Source: Clostridiales bacterium VE202-21 (GTDB lineage: Bacteria > Bacillota > Clostridia > Lachnospirales > Lachnospiraceae). From it: DNA of 49,999 bases. The notes beneath the pieces are model-generated. The model did not search any database. It worked only from the letters and a program-made list of their open reading frames with translations, and was not told the origin of the DNA. The stretch is from NCBI GenBank assembly GCA_000509105.1, contig BAIF02000063.1:1-49999 (forward strand), read 5' to 3'. Of this stretch, positions 35,835-44,866 are shown piece after piece; position 1 is the stretch's first letter, and each line of letters opens with the position of its first letter. The translations under genes and the position numbers were made by a program.

Positions 35835-38219
35835 CTATTTCAGTTCTACGATTGTGACTCCGGCATCTCCCTCGCCGAACTCTCCGAGACGATAGGATTT
35901 GACGTGTTTTTGGCGGCGCAGGAATTCGTGGATTCCCTTGCGGAGCGCGCCGGTGCCTTTTCCATGTACAACACGGACGGTACTTAAATGAGAGAGTATA
36001 GCATCGTCCAGGTACTTATCCAGTTCGGATACTGCCTCATCCACCGTTTTTCCAAGAAGATTGATTTCCGGACTGACGGATAAGGATTTGCTCATCTTCA
36101 GTTTTCCTTTCGAGGTGCGTTTCATACTCTTAACGCTGTAGGATGCCGGCTCTTCTATGATCTCCAGATCGGAGATGTTTACCTGCGACCGGAGGATCCC
36201 CATCTGCACCGTCAGATTGCCGCGGGAATCCGGCAAGGAACTGACGGTTCCGGTCAGGTTCATGCTCAGTACCTTTACGGATTCTCCGAGTTTAAAATCA
36301 CTCGGTTTATATGCTTTTTTAGGCTTTTTGACGGTCATTGTGCCGGAAGAGGATGTCTCTTTCAGCTTCTGGCGGAGCCGCGCGCGCTCTTTCTCCATCT
36401 CGGCGGCTGAGATGCCTTCTTTGCCGAACTTCTGGAAATTCCTGATTGTCTCATCGGCCAGTTCTTTTGCCTCCCGTAAAATAGTTCCGGCCTTTTCATT
36501 TGCCTCCTTGAGGATACGTTCCCGCTGCTCCTCGATCTTTGCCTGCTTTTGCTTTGCCTGGTTTTTTAAAGCTTCCACTTCCCGCTTATAGGTCTCGATG
36601 GCCTCGCGCTCTTTTTCTATGGTGCGCTTGCTGGATTCCAGGTCGGTCAGCAGATCCTCAAAGGATGCATCCTGTTCTGTCAGATGCTGCTTTGCGTCCT
36701 CTATGATATAATCCGGAAGCCCCAGCTTTCCGGAGATGGCAAATGCGTTACTCTTTCCCGGGATACCGATCAGAAGGCGGTAAGTGGGCTTCAGGCTCTC
36801 TACGTCAAATTCACAGCAGGCATTTTCAACGCCGGGGGTTGAGAGGGCATAGACCTTTAACTCACTGTAGTGCGTGGTTGCCATGGTGCGGATGTTACGT
36901 TTATGCAGGTATGATAAAATGGCAATCGCCAGTGCGGCTCCCTCGGTAGGATCGGTGCCGGCGCCCAATTCGTCAAAGAGCACCAGAGAGTTCTCATCCA
37001 CTTCCTGCAGAAAGGAGACAATGTTTGTCATGTGGGAAGAAAAGGTACTCAGGCTCTGCTCAATACTCTGTTCGTCTCCGATATCTGCGTAGACCTGGCG
37101 GAAGATCGCAAGCTCTGAGCGGTCTCCTGCAGGAATGTGCAGGCCGGCCTGGCCCATAAGAGTGAACAGGCCCACTGTCTTGAGGGAGACTGTCTTGCCG
37201 CCGGTGTTGGGGCCGGTTATAATCAGCAGGGTGAAATCCTCTCCCAGTGTCACGGAGATGGGTACTACCTTGCGTGGATCCAGCAGTGGATGGCGTCCTT
37301 CCCGGATGCGGATGCGCCCCTCCTGATTCAGAACCGGACGGCTTGCATTCATGGAAAGGGCCAGTGCCCCTTTTGCAAAGATAAAGTCCAGATCGGTCAG
37401 AAGTTTGTAGTTGTTACGGATCTCTTCTATATATAATGCAGTGTCTTCGCTCAGCCGTGCAAGAATTACCTGGATCTCCTCCTGTTCCTTTGCGTACAGT
37501 TCTTTCAAATCATTATTCAGCCGGACCACTGCCATCGGCTCTATAAACAAGGTGGATCCGGTAGAAGACTGGTCATGGATCATCCCATTCACCTGGTTTC
37601 GGTATTCGGCCTTGACAGGGACACAGTAACGGTCTCCGCGCATGGTAATGATCGGATCCTGCAGATAGGTGCGCAACGATCCGTTGACAAGGTTTGTTAG
37701 TGTAGAGTGCACCTTATCATTCAGGGAGCCAATGCTGCGGCGGATACTCTTCAAAGTGCTGCTGGCATCGTCACTGATCTCGTCCTCCCCCTGGATACAG
37801 CGCTCGATCTCTGTGGTGAGAGGTGTCAGCGGTTCCAACTGTTCAAAATACACATCCAGGCAGTCCGCCAGATCATCCTGCGTATCGTGGCGCCCGTATG
37901 ACTTGGCGCGTGCTGCTGTTTTCAGAAGCTTGCAGATGCGGAGCAATTCACCGCTGCCAAGGGTACCTCCGATCTCCAGCCGCTTGAGGGATTCACCTAC
38001 AGGGAATGCGTCGCTTAAAGAAAGGCGCCCTTTTTTAATTATCCTGGTAAATGCAGCTGAGGTCTGTTCCTGGCATGTGTTGATGCGTTCCAAATCGGTC
38101 ATGGGCTTCAGCTTGCGGCAGAGCTGCCTGCCTCTCATAGAGGAGGCCTGCTCCTCCAATATAGCTATGATTTTATTGTATTCCAGTTTATTTAAAGTCT
38201 TTTGATTCATCTTTTTCAC
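35835..38219 (-). CDS. mutS2: Endonuclease MutS2 / ribosome rescue ATPase
   Basis: A 794-residue MutS2 (RqcU-type) protein, involved in splitting collided ribosomes and, in some reports, in suppressing recombination. The ATPase core has Walker A ITGPNTGGKTVSLKTVG (near 330-345), a Walker B region SLVLFDELGAGTDPTEG, and the conserved ATTHYSELK. A long coiled coil (about 510-620) is followed by a KOW-like segment and the C-terminal Smr nuclease domain with VRVVHGKGTGALRKGI (near 755). Length and domain order are normal. Start at ATG after AAAGGTG. Confidence 0.96.
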   Translation of the reverse strand: MKKMNQKTLNKLEYNKIIAILEEQASSMRGRQLCRKLKPMTDLERINTCQEQTSAAFTRIIKKGRLSLSDAFPVGESLKRLEIGGTLGSGELLRICKLLKTAARAKSYGRHDTQDDLADCLDVYFEQLEPLTPLTTEIERCIQGEDEISDDASSTLKSIRRSIGSLNDKVHSTLTNLVNGSLRTYLQDPIITMRGDRYCVPVKAEYRNQVNGMIHDQSSTGSTLFIEPMAVVRLNNDLKELYAKEQEEIQVILARLSEDTALYIEEIRNNYKLLTDLDFIFAKGALALSMNASRPVLNQEGRIRIREGRHPLLDPRKVVPISVTLGEDFTLLIITGPNTGGKTVSLKTVGLFTLMGQAGLHIPAGDRSELAIFRQVYADIGDEQSIEQSLSTFSSHMTNIVSFLQEVDENSLVLFDELGAGTDPTEGAALAIAILSYLHKRNIRTMATTHYSELKVYALSTPGVENACCEFDVESLKPTYRLLIGIPGKSNAFAISGKLGLPDYIIEDAKQHLTEQDASFEDLLTDLESSKRTIEKEREAIETYKREVEALKNQAKQKQAKIEEQRERILKEANEKAGTILREAKELADETIRNFQKFGKEGISAAEMEKERARLRQKLKETSSSGTMTVKKPKKAYKPSDFKLGESVKVLSMNLTGTVSSLPDSRGNLTVQMGILRSQVNISDLEIIEEPASYSVKSMKRTSKGKLKMSKSLSVSPEINLLGKTVDEAVSELDKYLDDAILSHLSTVRVVHGKGTGALRKGIHEFLRRQKHVKSYRLGEFGEGDAGVTIVELK

Positions 38220-38375
38220 CTTTTATCTGAGTTCACAGGTAAATTCTATCGTTTACTGTACACGTCCGAATGGTGTACAGTAACATTCTACCCTATTTAA
38301 CGCATATTGAAAAGGATAAATATTGAACAATCCGTATGAATCGGTTATACTATAAACTAAAGGAGATTAGAGTCT

Positions 38376-39665
38376 ATGCCGTACGATGAAGATCCGAAAC
38401 AGAAGCCGGACCAGGGCCATGAGGAGCAGAAGGAAGAACAGTTTTCTTTCCTGCAGGAGACGATTAAACCCAAACCAGTCACCAGAAAGAAAATCCTCAC
38501 ACAGCTTGCGAGAGTGGGGATATATGGACTGATTTTCGGGGCGTTCGCCTGCCTTAGTTTTTTTGCGCTTAAACCGTGGGCGCAGAACAAATTTCTGGGG
38601 AATCCCAAGACCGTAACCATACCGGAGGACGAAGAGGAGACGGACGATCAGCAGACCGCAGAATCTACCGAAGGAGAGACGGTGCCGCCTGTACTTGATG
38701 CCGACAGCTTTCAGGATATCATGAAAAGTGTGTACGAGACTGCAAAAGAGGCGGACAAGTGTGTGGTTTCTGTGAACCCGGTCAGGGAAGACACCGCATT
38801 TTCTGTGGATACCGGTCCTAGTGCAGGAGCTGCAGGGCTCATTGCCGCGGACAATGGGCAGGAGCTGCTGATACTCTGTGATAGTTCCGTATGTCAGGAT
38901 GCTGAAAAGTGGAAGATCACCTTTGCTGATGACAGCCAGTACGGAGCCTCCTTGAAGAAGCAGGACAAGAACAGCGGATTTGCAGTGTTTGCGATTCCGC
39001 GGGCCAAGATTACAAATACGACCTGGAACGCTGTGAAAGTAGCGGTTCTGGGAAATTCCAACATTACGACTAAGGGGGATGTGGTTCTCGCCCTTGGCAA
39101 TACATTCGGGTATGCGGACGGAGTTGGATATGGAGTTGTAAGTTCCAACTCTTACGATGAAACTCAGGCCGACGGTCAGAGAAGCATTCTGGCTACCGAT
39201 ATTCCGACAGAAGCCGGAGGCACAGGGATATTATTCAATATGAATGGCGAAGTAATCGGCATGATCGACCCTGGAATCTGGGGCGGCGCGCAGAACAATA
39301 CTGCCAAGGCCTTGGCGATCTCTGATTTAAAGGCCACAATAGAACTTCTGGTGAACGGTGAGAGCGTACCGTATGTAGGCATTTACGGCACAACTATCAA
39401 CGATACTTTGTCAGAAGCGCAGGACATGCCCGCGGGAGTCTACGTGATGGAGATCAATCCGGATTCCCCGGCCATGTCTGCAGGAATACAGAATGGTGAT
39501 ATTATCCAGGAAGTTGCGGGCACAAAGATATCGAATACCCTTTCCTATGAGAAGGCGGTCATAAGCTGCAAAGCAGGAGAAAACGTCAAGATAAAAGGAA
39601 AGCGCCGCGGGGCGAATGGGTATGTGGATATAGACTTTACTGTTACAATTGGAAGTCAGGAATAA
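38376..39665 (+). CDS. Membrane-anchored HtrA-like pseudoprotease with PDZ domain
   Basis: A 429-residue protein with the HtrA/S1C layout: acidic cytoplasmic N-terminus, one membrane helix at about 45-66, a Glu/Thr-rich linker to about 105, trypsin-like double beta barrel about 110-325, and a PDZ domain about 330-425 (SPAMSAGIQNGDIIQEVAG). The catalytic triad appears lost by alignment with HtrA motifs: the TNxHV site reads CDSSV (His to Ser171), the TDLAV site reads SGFAV (Asp to Gly201), and the GNSGGPL site reads TEAGGTG (Ser to Ala280). The fold is otherwise well kept, so it is probably a non-proteolytic binding protein at the cell surface. Start after AAAGGAG; a stem-loop (39687-39710) follows. 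Confidence 0.85.
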   Translation: MPYDEDPKQKPDQGHEEQKEEQFSFLQETIKPKPVTRKKILTQLARVGIYGLIFGAFACLSFFALKPWAQNKFLGNPKTVTIPEDEEETDDQQTAESTEGETVPPVLDADSFQDIMKSVYETAKEADKCVVSVNPVREDTAFSVDTGPSAGAAGLIAADNGQELLILCDSSVCQDAEKWKITFADDSQYGASLKKQDKNSGFAVFAIPRAKITNTTWNAVKVAVLGNSNITTKGDVVLALGNTFGYADGVGYGVVSSNSYDETQADGQRSILATDIPTEAGGTGILFNMNGEVIGMIDPGIWGGAQNNTAKALAISDLKATIELLVNGESVPYVGIYGTTINDTLSEAQDMPAGVYVMEINPDSPAMSAGIQNGDIIQEVAGTKISNTLSYEKAVISCKAGENVKIKGKRRGANGYVDIDFTVTIGSQE

Positions 39666-39686
39666 ACGATAAAAGGAAACTTAGAA

Positions 39687-39710
39687 AGGCTGCCGGGTAG
39701 ATGGCAGCCT
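39687..39710 (+). repeat. Stem-loop between pseudoprotease and yhaM
   Basis: AGGCTGCC (39687-39694) pairs perfectly with GGCAGCCT (39703-39710) around 8 nt. It is followed by only a short T-poor tail, so termination would be partial at best. Confidence 0.5.
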
Positions 39711-39728
39711 CAATTATGGGAGGATATG

Positions 39729-40670
39729 ATGAGATATATTAATGATTTACACGAAGGAGAGACGATACGCTGCATTTATCTCTGCAAGGGGAAACGTTCC
39801 GCGGAGACCAGGAATGGAAAGCCTTATGATAACCTGCTGCTTCAGGATAAAACAGGGACTCTGGACGGAAAAGTATGGGATCCCAATTCCCAGGGAATAG
39901 CCGATTACGATGAGAAAGATTTTATTGAGGTATTCGGCGAGGTTATCAGCTACAATAACAATCGGCAGCTCAATATTAAACAGATAAGAAAAGCCGCAGA
40001 GGGGGAATACGACCCGGCTGATTATATGCCGACATCCGATAAGAGTGTGGACGGTATGTTTGAGGAGCTGCGTTCCTACATACGCCAGATATCCAACGAT
40101 TACCTGCGTCAGGCAGTGGAGTATTACTTTGTGGAGGATGAAGAATTCATAAAGGCCTTTAAGGGACATTCTGCGGCGAAGACAGTACATCATGGTTTTG
40201 CCGGAGGTTTGCTGGAGCATACGCTGAGCGTGGTAAAAATGTGTGAATACTTTGCCGGAGCCTATGCGATCCTGAATAAAGACCTGCTCTATGCATCTGC
40301 GATCTGCCATGACATAGGAAAAACAAAAGAACTGTCCGCATTTCCGGACAATGACTATACCGATGACGGACAGCTGCTGGGACATATTATCATTGGTGTG
40401 GAAATGGTAAGTGAGGCAGTCCGCGCGATCCCAGGCTTTCCGGAAAAGCTGGCGAGCGAGCTGAAACACTGTATCATCGCACATCATGGAGAACTCGAAT
40501 ATGGATCTCCGAAAAAACCGGCTCTGGCGGAGGCTATGGCACTGAACCTGGCAGATAATGCAGACGCGAAGATGCAGACGCTGACGGAAATATTCAAGGA
40601 CAAGACGGGAACAGACTGGCTGGGATATAATCGTCTGTTTGAGTCAAATTTAAGAAAAACTTCTATATAA
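39729..40670 (+). CDS. yhaM: 3'-5' exoribonuclease YhaM
   Basis: A 313-residue exoribonuclease of the YhaM/CBF1 type, acting on RNA and single-stranded DNA from the 3' end. An OB-fold nucleic-acid-binding domain (about 5-95) precedes an HD hydrolase domain (about 155-290). The HD signature reads ICHDIGKTKEL, with flanking metal ligands in HHGFAGGLLEHTLSV, GHIIIGVEM and IIAHHGELEYGSP. The ATG at 39726 also opens the frame, but GGGAGG then lies only 2 bp away; 39729 has better spacing. Single gene in its context. Confidence 0.92.
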   Translation: MRYINDLHEGETIRCIYLCKGKRSAETRNGKPYDNLLLQDKTGTLDGKVWDPNSQGIADYDEKDFIEVFGEVISYNNNRQLNIKQIRKAAEGEYDPADYMPTSDKSVDGMFEELRSYIRQISNDYLRQAVEYYFVEDEEFIKAFKGHSAAKTVHHGFAGGLLEHTLSVVKMCEYFAGAYAILNKDLLYASAICHDIGKTKELSAFPDNDYTDDGQLLGHIIIGVEMVSEAVRAIPGFPEKLASELKHCIIAHHGELEYGSPKKPALAEAMALNLADNADAKMQTLTEIFKDKTGTDWLGYNRLFESNLRKTSI

Positions 40671-40909
40671 AAGTAATTGTTATGCGGATCCTGGGAAAAC
40701 GCGGAGGCCGCAGGCATTCAGCCCATCGCAAAGGGATTTTAATGGCTGGATGTGTAACAGTTCTGAATAGTCTGAACTGTAACATAAAGATGTATACCAG
40801 AGTGTGTTTGATCAATTGCACTTCAGCTTGATTATGCAGATGATAGGCGAATCAGGCAGTGACTGTGAATTGTCAAATGCACTCAAAAACGTATCAGAGG
40901 AGTTTCGAT

Positions 40910-42565
40910 ATGCAGAAAAATGATATTGTCACAGTGACAATTGAAGATATGGGTGTAAATGGAGAAGGTATAGGCAAGGTGAATGGCTATACCGTATTTA
41001 TTAAAGATGCGGTGATTGGCGATGTTGTGAAGGCAAAGCTTATGAAAGCGAAAAAGAATTACGGGTATGCAAGGCTAATGGATATCATAGAGCCGTCAGC
41101 CGACCGTGTTATACCGAAATGCCGGTTTGCCCGTAAATGTGGAGGCTGCCAGATACAGGAGCTGGCTTATGAGAAACAGCTGGAATTCAAGGAAAAGAAG
41201 GTAAAAGGAAATCTGGAACGGATTGGCGGGTTTGCTCCGGAGCTGCTGGAGCGGATTATGGAACCTGCAGTTGGAATGGAGGTACCTTTTTATTATAGGA
41301 ACAAGGCGCAGTTTCCCTTTGGGATGGATAAGGATGGGAATTCCATAACTGGTTTTTATGCAGGACGAACCCATGATATTATTGCAAATACAGACTGTGC
41401 GCTTGGTGTGCCGGTTAATAAGCGGATTCTCGAGTTGATACTTGCCTTTATGAAAGAATATGGCATTGCTGCATACGACGAAAAGACGGGGCATGGACTG
41501 ATCCGCCATGCGTTGATCCGATATGGGTTTGTAACAAAGGAAATCATGGTATGTCTGGTGATTAACGGGAAAACGATCCCACATAATGAGGTACTGATCA
41601 AGGAGCTGCGGAAGATTCCTGGAATGACAAGTGTATCGGTCAGCGTGAATCGAAAGAATACCAACGTTATTATGGGAGATAGTTACGAGGTTCTGTGGGG
41701 CCAGGGATTTATTACAGATTATATTGGCAGCATAAAATATCAGATATCGCCGCTGTCCTTTTACCAGGTCAATCCGGTGCAGACTGAGAAGCTTTATGGT
41801 CTGGCCTTGGAGTATGCGGGGCTTAAGGGGGACGAGACCGTGTGGGATCTATACTGCGGGATCGGAACGATTTCACTGTTTCTGGCCCAGAAGGCAAAAC
41901 AGGTCTATGGGGTGGAGATTGTACCTCAGGCAATTGAAGATGCAAGGAATAATGCTAAGATTAATGGTATTGGGAATGCGGAATTTTATATTGGAAGAGC
42001 GGAGGATGTGCTGCCGGAGTATTATAGGCGGTATGCCAAGGAACATCCGGGGGAGACGGCTCATGCCGATGTGATAGTAGTTGATCCTCCCAGGAAAGGC
42101 TGTGAGGAGTCGCTGCTGGAGACAATGGCGGAAATGGGACCGGATCGGATTGTTTATGTGAGCTGTGACTCGGCTACTTTGGCCCGGGATTTGAAGTATC
42201 TTAGCGGGGCGGGGTATGAGCTGGTGAGAGGGAGGGCTGTGGATCAGTTCCCTATGGGGGTGCATGTGGAGACGGTTGTACTCTTGACCCGTAAAAAAGA
42301 TATTGAGACTATCGACATTGAAATGGAAGTGGATAAAGAGGATATAACGGAAAAAGCCACGTATAAGAAAATACAGGAGTATATAAAAGAAAAGTATGGA
42401 TTTAATGTGCATACGAAGTATATAGCAGAGGTGAAGAGGAAACACGGTGTTCCTATGCATGAAGCACCTAATAAAGTTGATACGCCTAAAAGAGAGTATC
42501 CGCCTTGTCCAGAAGAAAAATTCAAGGCAATTGAGGAGGCTTTAAAGGTTTTTAATATTATATAA
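40910..42565 (+). CDS. rlmD: 23S rRNA (uracil-C5) methyltransferase RlmD, 3' end exchanged by element
   Basis: SAM-dependent RNA methyltransferase of the RumA/RlmCD family that makes 5-methyluridine in 23S rRNA. From the ATG at 40910 (GAGGAG ahead; the open frame reaches a GTG at 40859) it has 551 residues. TRAM domain 1-60, [4Fe-4S] cysteines in CRFARKCGGC and later DCALG, SAM motif VWDLYCGIGTISLFLA, VDPPRKGC, and catalytic cysteine in YVSCDSATL. The family core ends with HVETVVLL (about 452-459). The following 92 residues form a tail found again at the end of the serine recombinase. The first base of GAGACGGTTGTACT in this motif (42269, codon 454) marks the left boundary of the integrated element, so the tail here comes from the element. 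Confidence 0.92.
   Translation: MQKNDIVTVTIEDMGVNGEGIGKVNGYTVFIKDAVIGDVVKAKLMKAKKNYGYARLMDIIEPSADRVIPKCRFARKCGGCQIQELAYEKQLEFKEKKVKGNLERIGGFAPELLERIMEPAVGMEVPFYYRNKAQFPFGMDKDGNSITGFYAGRTHDIIANTDCALGVPVNKRILELILAFMKEYGIAAYDEKTGHGLIRHALIRYGFVTKEIMVCLVINGKTIPHNEVLIKELRKIPGMTSVSVSVNRKNTNVIMGDSYEVLWGQGFITDYIGSIKYQISPLSFYQVNPVQTEKLYGLALEYAGLKGDETVWDLYCGIGTISLFLAQKAKQVYGVEIVPQAIEDARNNAKINGIGNAEFYIGRAEDVLPEYYRRYAKEHPGETAHADVIVVDPPRKGCEESLLETMAEMGPDRIVYVSCDSATLARDLKYLSGAGYELVRGRAVDQFPMGVHVETVVLLTRKKDIETIDIEMEVDKEDITEKATYKKIQEYIKEKYGFNVHTKYIAEVKRKHGVPMHEAPNKVDTPKREYPPCPEEKFKAIEEALKVFNII
42269..42282 (+). other. attL: left attachment core of integrative element
   Basis: GAGACGGTTGTACT occurs here and again at 49641-49654. 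Allowing one mismatch, the shared stretch is 20 bp (42263-42282 with 49635-49654). It starts on a codon boundary in rlmD and reads E-T-V-V-L. Confidence 0.8.
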
Positions 42566-42644
42566 AGCAAAGAAGAATTGAATTTACTTCTTTGATAGGC
42601 ACACATAAAATATGTTTAGGAACAAAAACAACACACAAAATTGT

Positions 42645-42667
42645 TTCAACACATTTTATGTGTTGAA
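42645..42667 (+). promoter_or_regulatory. Palindrome overlapping the cargo operon promoter
   Basis: TTCAACACA (42645-42653) and TGTGTTGAA (42659-42667) are perfect inverted repeats around 5 nt. The right half contains the first five bases of the -35 box, so a bound regulator would block the promoter. A further AACAA/TTGTT pair lies just upstream. Confidence 0.55.
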
Positions 42668-42691
42668 AAATGGAAATAAGTGGTGTAGAAT
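42663..42691 (+). promoter_or_regulatory. Promoter of two-gene cargo operon
   Basis: TTGAAA (42663-42668) and TAGAAT (42686-42691) are 17 bp apart, about 33 bp ahead of the first cargo gene. Confidence 0.65.
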
Positions 42692-42723
42692 AATGTTATT
42701 AAATATAAAGGATGGATTGGGGA

Positions 42724-43515
42724 ATGTCAAAAAAAAATATTAACGCTTTACCAGCTTATACCACTGTAGAAAATATATTAAGCTTAATCGATATTATAAA
42801 AAGAAATAGCAAAAATGAAGATTCGATAAAAGCACTTTTTGGTAAAGCTAAATCTGCTTACGATAATACTAAATCGTCACTTAAAACTTTTGGAATAATC
42901 GAAAAGGATAGCTTCGAGTTTACAGAAATTGGACGGGAGATAGCCTTTTCAAGTGAAGATGATAAGAAAGAAGCTGTTATAAAAATAGTTAAGAGTTATG
43001 AACCGTATGAGTTAGTATTAAATAGTATACTGGCGTCGAAAACTGAAGTGACGGTAACAGACATTGATACAATTAAAAACTTATGGGGAATGGCTTCAAT
43101 AGGTTCTACGGAGAGAAACCGGACTGAGGGGACAACCTTATTTATGAGTATTATGGATTTTATTGAATTTGGCAACTATTTAATTGGACGTGGAAATAAG
43201 TCTACTCGAATCGAGTGGGTTGCTGATATTAAAGAAAAAATAGAAAGTATACTCGAAGTAACCCCTGTTATTGAAATGCAAGATGAGGAATCTGGGGAAA
43301 TAGTTCAAGATAATGGTTTAGATGTAGAAGACGAGATTGGAGAGTTAAGTCCTTCTTTAAAGATTAACAATGAAAACGTTGAGGAAGCAATGGATAAGCC
43401 GGTATTCACAGCAGGAATGCCAAATATTACAATAAAGGTTGATATGAGTGAATGGCCAGATGAAAAAATAAAACTATTTTTTAAGTATGCTTATGGAAAG
43501 TTTGAGGAGGAATAA
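42724..43515 (+). CDS. Cargo protein A, winged-helix-like (DUF5343-like), unknown function
   Basis: A protein of 263 residues that I do not recognise firmly. It starts MSKKNINALPAYTTVENILS; the frame extends 12 bp upstream, but AAAGGA is better placed for the ATG at 42724. Residues about 15-100 look like a winged-helix domain (IKALFGKAKSAYDNTKSSLKTFGIIEK, then FTEIGREIAF and a conserved SYEPYELVLNSIL helix), resembling DUF5343-type proteins. An acidic linker (about 175-215) follows, and the end PNITIKVDMSEWPDEKIKLFFKYAYGKF looks like a separate short domain. The downstream gene shares the same N-terminal domain pattern, including YEP, and starts 6 bp later. Codons are AT-rich, unlike the host genes. 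Probable DNA- or partner-binding half of a two-gene system. Confidence 0.7.
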   Translation: MSKKNINALPAYTTVENILSLIDIIKRNSKNEDSIKALFGKAKSAYDNTKSSLKTFGIIEKDSFEFTEIGREIAFSSEDDKKEAVIKIVKSYEPYELVLNSILASKTEVTVTDIDTIKNLWGMASIGSTERNRTEGTTLFMSIMDFIEFGNYLIGRGNKSTRIEWVADIKEKIESILEVTPVIEMQDEESGEIVQDNGLDVEDEIGELSPSLKINNENVEEAMDKPVFTAGMPNITIKVDMSEWPDEKIKLFFKYAYGKFEEE

Positions 43516-43521
43516 ATATCT

Positions 43522-44496
43522 ATGGGTAATAAACTTCCAAGTCATAACGTACCACTTCTACTTGTTGCTGATATTATCTGTTATATCAATAATAATATAT
43601 CGTACGACATCAAAAAATTACAAAATTTTACGAGTAAAAGTGTAGCATATGTACGAAGCAGTCTGGCTATCTGTAAATTATTAAATGTAATAGATGAAGA
43701 TGAAAATATTAACCAATTTGCAGATACATTAGGAAAAACACCTAATGATGAAATTAAGGTTGCTGTAATGAGGAAATTTATACAGGAATACGAGCCATTC
43801 ATAACATTTATACAATACCAATTAAATGATACCACATTAGATGAAGCAGCAAGGAAGGTATATGTATCATACGAAATTGAAGGAAAAGATTATAAATTTC
43901 TCAAGGATTTATTTATTTCCTGGGGAATGTCCACGGGTATATTTACATATGATTCAAACAAGATTTTTTTAGAAGAACGTATTAGCTCGCAATTATTAGT
44001 CAGTACAACAGCAGATTTTAATTTAGATGATGATATGACAATCAGATTGTATATAAGTAATATACTAGGAGCTGAGTTTTTTTCATCGTTATCGTCTGCA
44101 GAAGTCGGAGAATTGGTTGATGCATTTAAAAAATGTACAAATGACTCAAGAGGGGCTATAGAATGTGCGGGTAGGGCATTCGAAGATTTTCTTAGAAGAG
44201 TGGCGTCTCAAGCAGGGGTCAATGTATCTACAAAAAATGGTATTGGACAGGTCATCAATGCTTTATATAATAATAAAGATGCAGCAGGAAATATAGATAA
44301 TAAAATACATAATAAACAAGCTAGTATAGGCTCGGCACTTGGAGATATAAGGAATATGGCAGGACATAGTATGGAGGCAAGAACCTTAGAAAGATGGGAT
44401 TTAACGTATCATAGTGCTAAAAATTATGTTGAATTTGTTTTGGCGGAAATGAGAAGTATTTATGGTTATACATTAAATTCAAAATATATATTCTGA
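43522..44496 (+). CDS. Cargo protein B with C-terminal HEPN/Abi_C-like domain
   Basis: A 324-residue protein. The N-terminal 100 residues mirror those of cargo protein A (winged-helix pattern with a conserved EYEPFITFIQYQL helix), so the two look paralogous. The C-terminal part (about 205-315) is helical: AIECAGRAFEDFLRRVASQ, then GSALGDIRNMAGHS. The motif R277-x4-H282 fits the HEPN ribonuclease signature, and the surrounding pattern resembles the abortive-infection C-terminal domain. This suggests an RNA-cleaving toxin or defence effector, with protein A as sensor or control partner. The GAGGAGG site lies in the end of gene A, implying coupled translation. Function is inferred from motif and context only. 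Confidence 0.72.
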   Translation: MGNKLPSHNVPLLLVADIICYINNNISYDIKKLQNFTSKSVAYVRSSLAICKLLNVIDEDENINQFADTLGKTPNDEIKVAVMRKFIQEYEPFITFIQYQLNDTTLDEAARKVYVSYEIEGKDYKFLKDLFISWGMSTGIFTYDSNKIFLEERISSQLLVSTTADFNLDDDMTIRLYISNILGAEFFSSLSSAEVGELVDAFKKCTNDSRGAIECAGRAFEDFLRRVASQAGVNVSTKNGIGQVINALYNNKDAAGNIDNKIHNKQASIGSALGDIRNMAGHSMEARTLERWDLTYHSAKNYVEFVLAEMRSIYGYTLNSKYIF

Positions 44497-44518
44497 TACC
44501 TTATTAGTGTGACCACAT

Positions 44519-44566
44519 AAGAGGATTGTAATTTAGGTCAATAATCATATAAGCTACAATCCTCTT
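44519..44566. terminator. Inverted repeat after cargo operon
   Basis: Perfect 12-bp arms (44519-44530 with 44555-44566) around a 24-nt AT-rich loop, between convergent genes. It is a plausible bidirectional transcription stop, though no long T-run follows. Confidence 0.6.
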
Positions 44567-44608
44567 CTAAATATTAACAATATAATTGTGGTAATTCAGA
44601 TGACTATT

Positions 44609-44851
44609 TTATTCATCCTCAAATGCCGTTTCGTTCATCTCTGGAAAATCCAATAATTCAGAAACGGTCATATCTAATCCAACAGCCAGTTTATGTAGTG
44701 TTTTCAATTTAGGATTCTTGGTCTTGCCTTTCATTAAATTATCTACAGTGGATTGTGTGATACCAGATAAAGTAGCAAGTTTATTTGTGGTAATATCACG
44801 CTCTTTACATAATTCAGTTAATCTCTTAATAACAGCATCAGAATAAGTCAT
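44609..44851 (-). CDS. XRE-family HTH regulator (80 aa)
   Basis: A small Cro/C1-type DNA-binding protein of 80 residues. The helix-turn-helix reads TNKLATLSGITQSTVDNLMKG (about 21-41), followed by KNPKLKTLHKLAVGLDMTVSELL, the usual fourth and fifth helices. GGAGGGAG lies ahead of the ATG. It is divergent from the DUF6809-like gene; three 18-bp operator-like sites lie in the 136-bp gap, one next to its own start, so it probably represses both genes. Confidence 0.88.
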   Translation of the reverse strand: MTYSDAVIKRLTELCKERDITTNKLATLSGITQSTVDNLMKGKTKNPKLKTLHKLAVGLDMTVSELLDFPEMNETAFEDE

Positions 44852-44866
44852 AATTTCTCCCTCCAG

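Noticed and set aside
40859..40909. Upstream GTG start for rlmD
   Set aside because: The ATG at 40910 has a GAGGAG site at good spacing and begins at the TRAM domain.
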